Program-made: the position numbers and the translations under genes
The notes under the pieces: model-generated
What the model was told of the DNA's origin: nothing
The model's database searches: none
Seen by the model: the letters and a program-made list of their open reading frames with translations, nothing else
Shown here: positions 52,056 to 60,571 of the stretch, piece by piece
Layout of the letters: each line of letters opens with the position of its first letter
Numbering within the stretch: position 1 is the stretch's first letter
Origin: Lunatimonas sp.
GTDB lineage: Bacteria; Bacteroidota; Bacteroidia; Cytophagales; Cyclobacteriaceae
DNA: 64,000 nt
Assembly (NCBI RefSeq): GCF_020832325.1
Contig: NZ_JAFIEU010000043.1
Coordinates: forward strand, 1-64,000
Reading direction: 5' to 3'

Positions 52056-53310
52056 CAAGCATCCGTTTTTCTGGCGCCTCGCCATTTTTGGAATACTGTT
52101 TTTCGGGCTCACAGTCATGCATGCGCCTGCGCAATCCCAATTGAAACGGTCAAGGGCCCAATTGGAAAAAGAAAAAGCCGATATTCAAAAAAGACTTAGG
52201 GAATTTGACACCATCCTAAAGCAAACCACAGCCCAAAAAAGCAATACACTGGGAGAGCTCAAAGCCGTCAACCAAAAGTTGGATGCCCGAATCAAATACA
52301 TCGGCACGTTGAACCGCGAGGTACTGCTGATCAACCGGGAAATAAGCAGTACCGAAAAATCAATCAACGCACTGGAAAAAGACCTGGAAAATCTAAAGCA
52401 GGAGTACGCTGCCATGATTTACACCTCCTACAAGTTAAATCAGGGGGTAAACGTATTAGTCTTTGTATTCAGTTCTTCCACGTTCAAGCAGTTTTACCTA
52501 CGAATGAGGTACCTAAAGCAGTACGCAGACGAGCGAAAAAAGCAGGTAGCTCAGATGGAAAAAGTCACGGAGGAACTATCCGCCGAACGGTCTTTGCTGG
52601 AGGGAAAGCGATTGGAAAAGGAACGAATACTAGCTCAAGAGCGCACCGAAAAAGAACAACTGGACCGCCTCAAATCAGAACAGCAAGGTCTGGTCAGCAA
52701 CCTGACCAAAAAAGAGCAGGAGCTTAGAAATGAGATCGCTGCGGCTAAAAAACAACAGGAAAATCTCAACCGGCTGATAAAAAGCGTCATCGAAGAAGAG
52801 ATTCGCCTCGCGGAGGCAGAATCGAAAAAATCGGGCAGCCGGACAACCACCACTTCTGCGAGCAAGGTTCCGCTCACCCCCGAAGGTGCTGCCATTTCCA
52901 CGTCCTTTGCCGGCAACCGGGGAAAAATCCCTTGGCCTGTCGAAAGTGGCTTTATTTCAAAGCGTTACGGCACCTACCCCCATCCCACTCTCAAGGGAAT
53001 AACGGAAACGAATGACGGGGTAGATATCCAAACCAATCGGGACGAACCCGTCAGGTCTGTCTTTGACGGGGTGGTCACGAAAATCACCACAGTTCCCGGA
53101 ATGGGTGGAACGGTAATCATCCGCCATGGTGATTTTTATACCATGTATAGCCGCTTAAAAACCGTTTCTGTAAAATCAGGTCAGCAAGTAAAAACAAAGA
53201 GTATAATTGGGACCGTAAACACGGATAAAAATGGCGTATCGGAGCTTCACTTTCAAACGTGGAAAGGATTGGAGGTAATGGACCCCAGCATTTGGCTCTC
53301 TAAGAAATAA
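52024..53310 (+). CDS. EnvC-like murein hydrolase activator (degenerate M23 domain)
   Basis: The 428-residue protein has a signal sequence (residues about 18-38), a long coiled coil (about 40-270; for example RAQLEKEKADIQKRLREFD) and a C-terminal LytM/M23 domain (about 300-425). The catalytic set is largely missing: the usual HxGxD is NDGVD, the YxHL site is YSRL, and HxH is ELHF. Only the Asp and one His remain. This is the EnvC/NlpD pattern of a non-catalytic activator of cell-wall amidases in division. The start overlaps the DUF4292 gene by 32 bases. Confidence 0.87.
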   Translation: MRLYPSLIIIDKHPFFWRLAIFGILFFGLTVMHAPAQSQLKRSRAQLEKEKADIQKRLREFDTILKQTTAQKSNTLGELKAVNQKLDARIKYIGTLNREVLLINREISSTEKSINALEKDLENLKQEYAAMIYTSYKLNQGVNVLVFVFSSSTFKQFYLRMRYLKQYADERKKQVAQMEKVTEELSAERSLLEGKRLEKERILAQERTEKEQLDRLKSEQQGLVSNLTKKEQELRNEIAAAKKQQENLNRLIKSVIEEEIRLAEAESKKSGSRTTTTSASKVPLTPEGAAISTSFAGNRGKIPWPVESGFISKRYGTYPHPTLKGITETNDGVDIQTNRDEPVRSVFDGVVTKITTVPGMGGTVIIRHGDFYTMYSRLKTVSVKSGQQVKTKSIIGTVNTDKNGVSELHFQTWKGLEVMDPSIWLSKK

Positions 53311-53360
53311 TACGTATATTCAGTTCATATTCAAAAAAAACAAGAAGAAGGAGGCAATCC

Positions 53361-53391
53361 TTTGTGTTAGAAAAACTCAGTGATATATTTG
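53361..53391 (+). promoter_or_regulatory. Bacteroidota-type promoter of the tatA-gatA unit
   Basis: TTTG (53361-53364), a 19-base spacer and TATATTTG (53384-53391) match the consensus exactly. The predicted transcript start is near 53398, 24 bases before the tatA ATG. Confidence 0.8.
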
Positions 53392-53421
53392 TAATTAATT
53401 AAAAACCAAAATAAGGAACAC

Positions 53422-53625
53422 ATGAATACATTGGCATTTATTCAAAATATAGGGGGAGGTTCATTGGTTATTATCGTTTTAGTCATCATACTCCTCTTTG
53501 GCGCCAAGAGAATCCCCGAGCTGGCAAGAGGATTGGGACGTGGAATCAGAGAATTCAAAGATGCCACTAAAGAAATACAGGAGGATCTGGAAGAAGGTCT
53601 CAAAGACAAGAAAACCAAGGATTAA
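53422..53625 (+). CDS. tatA: Sec-independent protein translocase TatA/E
   Basis: The 67-residue protein has one N-terminal membrane helix (GGGSLVIIVLVIILLFGAKR) followed by the conserved FGAKRIPELARGLGRGIREF amphipathic helix and a charged tail. It forms the pore of the twin-arginine translocase. A Tat-dependent enzyme, the glycosylasparaginase, is encoded elsewhere in this window. tatC is not present here. The gene has its own consensus promoter and is followed by gatA 11 bases later. Confidence 0.92.
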   Translation: MNTLAFIQNIGGGSLVIIVLVIILLFGAKRIPELARGLGRGIREFKDATKEIQEDLEEGLKDKKTKD

Positions 53626-53636
53626 AACAAAGTACA

Positions 53637-55064
53637 TTGGAAAAATTCCGATCATTTGACGAAATAACAAGATCGCTGGAAAAACAGGAAACCGATTGTA
53701 AAGCGATCGTAAATTATTACCTCGAAAACATTCAGACGAAGGCGCACTTAAACGCCTTCGTTGAAGTTTATAAGGAATCCGCTTTAGCTCAAGCGGATCT
53801 GGTTGATCAAAAAATAGCAGCAGGCAAAGCGGGCAAACTCGCAGGCATGGTGATAGGAATTAAGGATGTGCTGTGCTACAAGGGCCACGAATCCAATGCT
53901 TCTAGCAAAATCCTCGAAGGCTATCAAAGCCAATACACGGCATCTGCTGTACAGCGTCTGATCGATGAAGACGCCATCATTATCGGTCGTCTCAATTGCG
54001 ACGAGTTTGGGATGGGTTCGTCCAATGAAAACTCCGTACACGGAAAAACCTTGAATGCCATTGACGAGTCGAGGGTGCCAGGCGGATCCTCCGGTGGCTC
54101 TGCAGTGGCCGTTCAAGCTAACCTTTGTACGGTTTCTTTGGGAACCGATACGGGTGGATCGGTAAGACAGCCCGCGGCATTCACCGGGGTAGTAGGTATT
54201 AAACCCACTTATTCAAGGGTTTCGCGGTTTGGTCTTATCGCCTATGCATCTTCCTTTGACACCATCGGCGTATTTTCCACAAATGTGAAAGACAATGCGC
54301 TGGTGATGGAAGTAATGGCTGGTCCCGACGAGTACGACAGCACCGCCTCTAGAAAACCGGTACCTCATTACAGTGAGCTGCTGCATTTCGACAAGCGGGC
54401 AAGGGTGGCATTTCTGAAGGAAACCATCTTTACCGATGCGCTACAGGAGGAAATCCAACAGGCTACACTTGCAACAATCGATAGCCTCAGACAGGAAGGA
54501 CACCAAGTAGACGAGGTAAATTTCCCCTTACTGGAATATGTACTTCCTACCTATTACATACTCACTACGGCCGAAGCCAGCTCCAACCTTTCGCGCTTCG
54601 ATGGTGTAAAGTATGGCTATAGATCTCCCAATGCCCATAACCTCGAAAGCATGTACAAGAAGACACGTTCGGAAGGATTTGGCAACGAGGTGAAACGGAG
54701 GATAATGCTTGGTACCTTTGTACTGAGCGCGAGCTATTACGACGCATATTTTACCAAGGCACAGCGAGTGAGGCGATTGATTAAGGAATTTACCGAGAAC
54801 TTGCTCGATAAATACGACTACATCATTATGCCTACTACGCCCAGCACGGCGTTTAAATTTGGGGAACATTCCAACGACCCTGTAGCCATGTACCTAGAAG
54901 ATCTGTTTACCGTTCAGGCCTCGGTATCTGGAGTCCCTGCAATTTCCATTCCCAATGGAAAAGATAAGCTAGGCCTTCCCATCGGATTGCAGATTATGGC
55001 AAATTCGTTTAAAGAGGCGGATTTGTATGCCTTCGCAAATTACTTATTGAAGATGAACCCTTAA
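53637..55064 (+). CDS. gatA: Aspartyl/glutamyl-tRNA amidotransferase subunit A
   Basis: The 475-residue amidase has the catalytic triad Lys76 (GIKDVLC), Ser151 (PGGSSGGSA) and Ser175 (DTGGSVRQPA), spaced as in known GatA. It releases ammonia from glutamine for transamidation of Glu-tRNA-Gln or Asp-tRNA-Asn together with GatB and GatC, which are elsewhere. The start is a TTG at 53637; the first in-frame ATG would remove about 70 residues including the conserved N-terminal helix, so the TTG is preferred. It follows tatA by 11 bases. Confidence 0.95.
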   Translation: MEKFRSFDEITRSLEKQETDCKAIVNYYLENIQTKAHLNAFVEVYKESALAQADLVDQKIAAGKAGKLAGMVIGIKDVLCYKGHESNASSKILEGYQSQYTASAVQRLIDEDAIIIGRLNCDEFGMGSSNENSVHGKTLNAIDESRVPGGSSGGSAVAVQANLCTVSLGTDTGGSVRQPAAFTGVVGIKPTYSRVSRFGLIAYASSFDTIGVFSTNVKDNALVMEVMAGPDEYDSTASRKPVPHYSELLHFDKRARVAFLKETIFTDALQEEIQQATLATIDSLRQEGHQVDEVNFPLLEYVLPTYYILTTAEASSNLSRFDGVKYGYRSPNAHNLESMYKKTRSEGFGNEVKRRIMLGTFVLSASYYDAYFTKAQRVRRLIKEFTENLLDKYDYIIMPTTPSTAFKFGEHSNDPVAMYLEDLFTVQASVSGVPAISIPNGKDKLGLPIGLQIMANSFKEADLYAFANYLLKMNP

Positions 55065-55078
55065 ACCGAAAGTGAACG

Positions 55079-56488
55079 ATGAATACCAAGTCCTTCTTAT
55101 TGCGTCTTTTTGTCAGCATGACACTTGGTGTAGTCACCATCCATTATACGAAAGCACAAGGAGGCACCTCCCTTTTCGGTGAAAGTAGCGGCTCATCATC
55201 CATGATAGAGCCTCAGTACAACTTTGATTACATTCCAGATTTCACCTATAGGGACGTAGAAAAAAGGGTTTCTGCCATGGAAACGGATATGCCATTCCGG
55301 TTAAACGAAACCATTTTTTCCTTCATCAACTATTTCACCGTTCGAAACAGGGAGTACACCAAAATGGTGCTCGCCCGAAAGGATCATTACTTTCCCCTAT
55401 TTGAAGAAGCCCTACAGCAAAATGACATGCCGGAGGACATCAAATTCTTGGCGGTAATTGAATCGGGACTAAACCCAAAAGCCCGGTCAAGAGTCGGTGC
55501 CATGGGCCTTTGGCAGTTTATGCCGGGAACCGGTCGGGAATACCAGCTCTATGTTAACCAATACATTGACGACCGGCAGGATCCTGAAAAATCTACAGAA
55601 GCTGCGCTAAAATTCCTCAAAAACCTCTACAAACGCTATGGAGATTGGGAACTGGCAATGGCTGCGTATAACTGCGGTCCGGGAAACGTAAACAAGGCCA
55701 TCAAGCGGTCTGGAGGGAAACGTACCTTTTGGGAAATCTACAATTACCTCCCAAGGGAAACGAGAAGTTATATCCCGCAATTTCAAGCGATCATGTATGT
55801 GATGCGCCACAGCGAATACCATAACTTATACTTGGAGAATCCCACCTTTCCGTTGGACTTTGAGCAAATCGCTTGGGAAGGGCACTTAGATCTCATGGAG
55901 TTTTCAAAGCACACTGCCATTTGTGTAGAAGATCTAGAGTTCTTGAACCCCTCCCTTGTCGCTACCAGAATTCCGAACCTCAACAAGGAAATCCCCCTTA
56001 AAGTACCGAAATCACACGTGGATTACCTAGTAGAAAATCAGGCTTGGATCAGAGATTCCCTAAATGTACAAGGTACTCGGTTTGTAGCTGAAAAGCCCAC
56101 AACAGCGGTACCTCTGCCAACCTCGGGCCACACAGTGACCTACCGTGTTCAGTCAGGTGATGTGTTGGGTGCAATTGCCCAACGGTACAATGTATCTGTA
56201 GCCAATCTAAAAAGCTGGAATGGAATCAATGGTAACCTAATTCGCGTTGGACAGGTGCTTCATATTCATCAGCCCACCAGCACGCTCAACCAACCTACCA
56301 TTGCCAGCAGTACGAAGCCGCTTCAGGTAAACAGTGAAAACGGATCCAAAGTGTATACCGTGCAACCTGGAGATTCACTCTGGCTAATCTCTTCCCGACT
56401 GGAAGGAGTCACCATTGAACAGCTCAAAAAGCTGAATAACCTGAACTCAAACCAGATAAAGCCCGGGCAGAAGCTCATTATCGGGTAA
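55079..56488 (+). CDS. Membrane-bound lytic murein transglycosylase with two LysM domains (MltD-like)
   Basis: The 469-residue protein has a signal sequence (about 1-26), an SLT family 1 domain with catalytic Glu128 in FLAVIESGLNP, then SRVGAMGLWQFMPGTGREY and LAMAAYNCGPGNVNKAI, and two LysM domains: VTYRVQSGDVLGAIAQRYNV (about 362-405) and YTVQPGDSLWLISSRLEGV (about 423-468). It cleaves glycan strands of peptidoglycan with LysM anchoring. It follows gatA by 14 bases, so it may share its message. Confidence 0.93.
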   Translation: MNTKSFLLRLFVSMTLGVVTIHYTKAQGGTSLFGESSGSSSMIEPQYNFDYIPDFTYRDVEKRVSAMETDMPFRLNETIFSFINYFTVRNREYTKMVLARKDHYFPLFEEALQQNDMPEDIKFLAVIESGLNPKARSRVGAMGLWQFMPGTGREYQLYVNQYIDDRQDPEKSTEAALKFLKNLYKRYGDWELAMAAYNCGPGNVNKAIKRSGGKRTFWEIYNYLPRETRSYIPQFQAIMYVMRHSEYHNLYLENPTFPLDFEQIAWEGHLDLMEFSKHTAICVEDLEFLNPSLVATRIPNLNKEIPLKVPKSHVDYLVENQAWIRDSLNVQGTRFVAEKPTTAVPLPTSGHTVTYRVQSGDVLGAIAQRYNVSVANLKSWNGINGNLIRVGQVLHIHQPTSTLNQPTIASSTKPLQVNSENGSKVYTVQPGDSLWLISSRLEGVTIEQLKKLNNLNSNQIKPGQKLIIG

Positions 56489-56568
56489 GTTTGGAACTAA
56501 TTTTTTAATTTAATTTTTTTATGCTTTCTAATTTTCCTAACTTGTAAGCAAGGAACAAAACCATCGTT

Positions 56569-57678
56569 ATGAACTACTCAAAAATCTTTGCTCTGGCTTC
56601 TTTGCTTTGCCTTTCTCTGTTTGGATTCACTGCCTGCGAGGATACCGGGGGCAATGGGGGTTCCGGAAAATCAACCCTCCCCAAAGCAAGGGGTGCCTAC
56701 GGTGAAATTATCTTGGTAATCGATTCGACCAAATACGCTGGACCTGTAGGAGAAATCCTGATGGATATCTTTGAAGAGGACATCAGAGGCATTATCCGGG
56801 AGGAGTCACTTTTTAACATCAAAAAAGTAGACCCACGGAGTTTGACCCGGATTTTGAAAATGGCAACCAACATGATCTATGTCACCACCTTTGACGACCC
56901 CAAGCCAGGTAGCCGGGTGATCAATAGCCAATTTACGGAAGGGTCCAAGGAATTGGCCTTGGAGGACCCGTCTATGTTTATGCTTCGCTCCAAAGACGAA
57001 TTCGCCATTGGTCAGGAAGTGGTTTACTTATTTGGGAATAACGAGGAAGAGCTGATTAGAAACCTTCGGGACAATAAATCCAAACTTCAAAACCTCTTTT
57101 TAACCCGTGAACGGGAACGCTTAGGGAAAGCCCTTTTTAGTCGCAAAAGTAGCCTTGCCACCGTATTGGCACAAGATAAATTCGGCGTGCAATTAAACCT
57201 CCCGGCGTCTTATCAACTCGTAAAAGACGAAGATCAATTTCTTTGGTTTCGTCAACCCACTCCCCGCTCGGACAAACCCGACATCAGCCTCCTTTTTTAT
57301 ATGACAGATTACACAGACGAAAGCGAGGTCTTTCCGGAAAATATCATAGCCCTGAGGGACAGCATTTTAAAGCCCAGAGTTTTCGCAGATCCTGCTAAAC
57401 CAGAATCCTTCCTAAAAACAGAAACCATCGAGCCGCCTGTCTTTTCAACTACCACCATTGACGGAGAATATGCGATTGAGATGCGGGGGGCTTGGAAAAG
57501 CAATAACCTATCAATGGGCGGGTCTTTCTTGTCCTATACCGTGGTGGATGCCAAAAGAGGCAAAATTTTCTATATAGAAGGTTTTGTGTATTACCCCAGC
57601 GAGGCACATCGTTCTCCACTCCGGGAAATTGAAACCATTTTACTGGCCACCCAAATGAAGCCAACAGCGTCTAACTAA
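56569..57678 (+). CDS. DUF4837-family lipoprotein
   Basis: The 369-residue product has a lipoprotein signal (CLSLFGFTAC, Cys at residue 23). The mature part matches DUF4837: LPKARGAYGEIILVIDSTKY, GIIREESLFNIKKVDPRSL and FLWFRQPTPRSDKPDIS with GEYAIEMRGAWKSNNLSMGG. The family is confined to Bacteroidota and its function is unknown. A roughly 80-base AT-rich gap precedes it, which could hold a promoter. It sits next to peptidoglycan and envelope genes, suggesting envelope homeostasis. Confidence 0.88.
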   Translation: MNYSKIFALASLLCLSLFGFTACEDTGGNGGSGKSTLPKARGAYGEIILVIDSTKYAGPVGEILMDIFEEDIRGIIREESLFNIKKVDPRSLTRILKMATNMIYVTTFDDPKPGSRVINSQFTEGSKELALEDPSMFMLRSKDEFAIGQEVVYLFGNNEEELIRNLRDNKSKLQNLFLTRERERLGKALFSRKSSLATVLAQDKFGVQLNLPASYQLVKDEDQFLWFRQPTPRSDKPDISLLFYMTDYTDESEVFPENIIALRDSILKPRVFADPAKPESFLKTETIEPPVFSTTTIDGEYAIEMRGAWKSNNLSMGGSFLSYTVVDAKRGKIFYIEGFVYYPSEAHRSPLREIETILLATQMKPTASN

Positions 57679-57696
57679 CAGTCAACAACCCTATTG

Positions 57697-59961
57697 ATGG
57701 TGATCAAAATAAGAAAAGAAGATTCGCTAAATTACCATAGTAGCGGCAAGCCGGGAAAAATCGAAGTAATTCCCACCAAGCCGCTTTCCAGCCAACTCGA
57801 CTTGGCACTTGCCTATTCCCCGGGAGTAGCTCAGCCTTGCAAGGAAATCGAACTCGACAAAGAAAATGCGTATAAATATACCGCCAAAGGCAATCTGGTG
57901 GCGGTAATTTCCAATGGTACAGCCGTATTAGGGCTCGGAGATATTGGGCCGGACGCCTCTAAACCAGTCATGGAGGGCAAAGGGGTTTTATTTAAGAAAT
58001 TTGCTGGTATCGACGTATTCGACCTGGAAATAGACGAAAAAGACCCTGAAAAGTTGATTCAGATTATCCGGTCGCTGGAACCAACCTTTGGTGGCATCAA
58101 CTTGGAAGACATCAAGGCTCCCGAGTGCTTTATCATCGAAAAGCGCCTGAAAGAAGCCATGAACATCCCCGTGATGCACGATGATCAACACGGCACAGCA
58201 ATCATCTCTGGAGCAGCCTTGCTCAACGCTCTAGGCCTAATAGGAAAAGACATTGCAGATATCCGCCTGGTGGTAAGTGGCGCCGGTGCGGCGGCTATGT
58301 CCTGTACCCAGTTTTACCACGGACTGGGAGTCAAACGAGAAAACATCATCATGTGCGACATCGATGGGGTGATCCGAAAGGACCGCAAGGGTTTAAGCGC
58401 TCTGCACCGGGAATTTGCTACGGACAAAGATTTCTACCGCATACAAGATGCGCTGGAGGGAGCAGATGTTTTTTTGGGCCTTTCCGCCGGCAACATCATC
58501 ACACCCGATGATCTCAGGCTTATGGCCCCTAACCCCATCGTATTTGCGTTAGCGAACCCAGATCCAGAAATTGACTACGACCTGGCCATGAGTTCAAGGA
58601 GCGATATGATCATGGCCACAGGCCGGTCAGACTTTCCGAATCAGGTTAACAACGTGATTGGATTTCCCTACATATTTCGAGGAGCCCTGGACGTAAGGGC
58701 CACCACGATTAACGAGGCAATGAAACTCGCAGCCGCCAAAGCCATTGCCGCCTTGGCGAAGGAACCCGTGCCGGACATTGTAAACAAGGCCTATGGGGAA
58801 TCAAAATTAGCCTTTGGAAAAACCTACCTCATCCCCAAACCCTTGGATCCCCGACTTATCACGACGATTGCCCCGGCCGTGGCCAAAGCCGCCTTGGCAT
58901 CGGGTGTGGCACGTGTCAATATCGAGGACTGGGAAGCCTATGAGCTCGACCTACAGGAGCGAATCGGAATCGATCAACGCCTCATGTCCAGAGTAATCTC
59001 GCGGGCGAAAAAAGATCCTAAACGGGTGGTTTTTGCAGAAGCAGACAACCGCAAGATCCTCAAAGCCGCCCAACTGGTCAAAGACGAAAAAATTGCAGTA
59101 CCTATTCTACTGGGCAATAAGGCAAAAATCCAAGCCCTTATAGCGGAAAATTCGCTGGACCTCCCCGAAGTTACCATAATCGATCCATTTGAAGAAAATG
59201 AGTTGATAGAAACTTACAGCAAGGTCTTATACGATAAGCGGAAACGGAAGGGATTGACCCCCTACGAAGCCCAAAAGCTCATGCGAGACCGAAACTACTT
59301 CGGCGCCATGATGGTGGAGCTGGGCGATGCCGATGCCTTGATCTCTGGGTTAACCAAAGACTACCCAAGGACGATCCTCCCTTCTCTGCAAATCATCGGG
59401 GTGAAAAAGGGAGTGGATAGAGTAGCAGGCATGTATATCATGAACTCCGGCAAGGGGCCCTTCTTTTTTGCCGATACCACTGTAAACGTTAATCCCACTG
59501 CCGAGCAAATGGTGGAAATAATTGGTCTGACTGCCAACGGCGTACGGTTCTTTGACATAGACCCCAAAATCGCCGTGCTTTCATACTCAAATTTTGGTTC
59601 TGCTAAAGGGGAAATACCTTCCAAAACAGCGCTTGCCACTCAGTTGGCAAAAGCCCGATATCCCGATCTAGTGATCGAAGGTGAAATGCAGGCAAACGTT
59701 GCCCTTGACGAAGACATCCAAAAAGAAAACTATCCATTCAGCTCACTGATCAACCACAAGACGAATACACTGATATTCCCCGACCTTACCTCTGGTAATA
59801 TCGCTTACAAGCTCTTGGCAGAAATCGGAAATGCCGAAGCCATTGGCCCTATCTTGCTGGGCATGAACAAGTCTGTACACGTACTGCAATTGGGTAGTTC
59901 GATCAGAGAAATCGTGAACATGGTGGCGATTGCCGTGGTAGACGCTCAAACCATCTCTTGA
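57697..59961 (+). CDS. maeB: NADP-dependent malic enzyme with phosphotransacetylase-like C-terminal domain
   Basis: The 754-residue protein (ATG at 57697; TTG one codon earlier) has a malic enzyme part with [53 protein letters not shown] and [12 protein letters not shown] (dinucleotide fold). From about residue 430 a PTA-like domain starts ([40 protein letters not shown]), as in E. coli MaeB, where it is regulatory and lacks transacetylase activity. It decarboxylates malate to pyruvate with NADPH. The gene ends one base before ruvA. Confidence 0.95.
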   Translation: MVIKIRKEDSLNYHSSGKPGKIEVIPTKPLSSQLDLALAYSPGVAQPCKEIELDKENAYKYTAKGNLVAVISNGTAVLGLGDIGPDASKPVMEGKGVLFKKFAGIDVFDLEIDEKDPEKLIQIIRSLEPTFGGINLEDIKAPECFIIEKRLKEAMNIPVMHDDQHGTAIISGAALLNALGLIGKDIADIRLVVSGAGAAAMSCTQFYHGLGVKRENIIMCDIDGVIRKDRKGLSALHREFATDKDFYRIQDALEGADVFLGLSAGNIITPDDLRLMAPNPIVFALANPDPEIDYDLAMSSRSDMIMATGRSDFPNQVNNVIGFPYIFRGALDVRATTINEAMKLAAAKAIAALAKEPVPDIVNKAYGESKLAFGKTYLIPKPLDPRLITTIAPAVAKAALASGVARVNIEDWEAYELDLQERIGIDQRLMSRVISRAKKDPKRVVFAEADNRKILKAAQLVKDEKIAVPILLGNKAKIQALIAENSLDLPEVTIIDPFEENELIETYSKVLYDKRKRKGLTPYEAQKLMRDRNYFGAMMVELGDADALISGLTKDYPRTILPSLQIIGVKKGVDRVAGMYIMNSGKGPFFFADTTVNVNPTAEQMVEIIGLTANGVRFFDIDPKIAVLSYSNFGSAKGEIPSKTALATQLAKARYPDLVIEGEMQANVALDEDIQKENYPFSSLINHKTNTLIFPDLTSGNIAYKLLAEIGNAEAIGPILLGMNKSVHVLQLGSSIREIVNMVAIAVVDAQTIS

Positions 59962-59962
59962 C

Positions 59963-60562
59963 ATGATCGCATACTTAAAAGGGAAATTGGCCTATAAAGA
60001 CCCCACCTATGTCATCATAGACATAGGTGGCATTGGCTACCAAGTTAAAGTGTCCCTGAGCACCTATTCTTCGATCAAAGACGAAGAACAGGTGCTGCTG
60101 CACACGTTCCTTCATGTAAAGGAAGATGCACATACGCTGTACGGATTCCGCCAAGAGTCGGAGAAAAAGCTGTTTATGGAGCTAATTTCCATTTCAGGCG
60201 TGGGGCCAAACACAGCCATCATGATACTGTCCTCGCTGGATGTTCAGGAACTTGAGCAAGCCATATTACAGGGAGATCACACGACCATTCAACGCGTAAA
60301 AGGCATAGGAGCAAAAACTGCACAGCGCATCGTACTGGAACTAAAGGACAAACTAAAAAAAGATGGTATCGCCGAGTCGGCACTGCCCGGACAGGGCTTC
60401 ATGGTACAAAACAATAAACTAAAATCAGAGGCGTTACAAGCCTTGATGAAACTCGGTTTTCCACGGGCAATGGCAGAAAAAAATATAGCTTCTGTCCTGA
60501 AAAAAAATGGTCTTGAAATTTCATTAGAAGATTTAATTAAAGCATCTTTAAAGTCGTCCTAA
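59963..60562 (+). CDS. ruvA: Holliday junction DNA helicase subunit RuvA
   Basis: The 199-residue protein has the OB domain (MIAYLKGKLAYKDPTYVIID), two helix-hairpin-helix motifs (ISGVGPNTAIMIL and VKGIGAKTAQRIVLELKD) and the C-terminal RuvB-binding domain (KSEALQALMKLGFPRAMAEK). It tetramerises on Holliday junctions. ruvB is not in the window. The gene immediately follows maeB and directly precedes sprA, an order common in this group. Confidence 0.96.
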   Translation: MIAYLKGKLAYKDPTYVIIDIGGIGYQVKVSLSTYSSIKDEEQVLLHTFLHVKEDAHTLYGFRQESEKKLFMELISISGVGPNTAIMILSSLDVQELEQAILQGDHTTIQRVKGIGAKTAQRIVLELKDKLKKDGIAESALPGQGFMVQNNKLKSEALQALMKLGFPRAMAEKNIASVLKKNGLEISLEDLIKASLKSS

Positions 60563-60571
60563 CAGCTCCCT

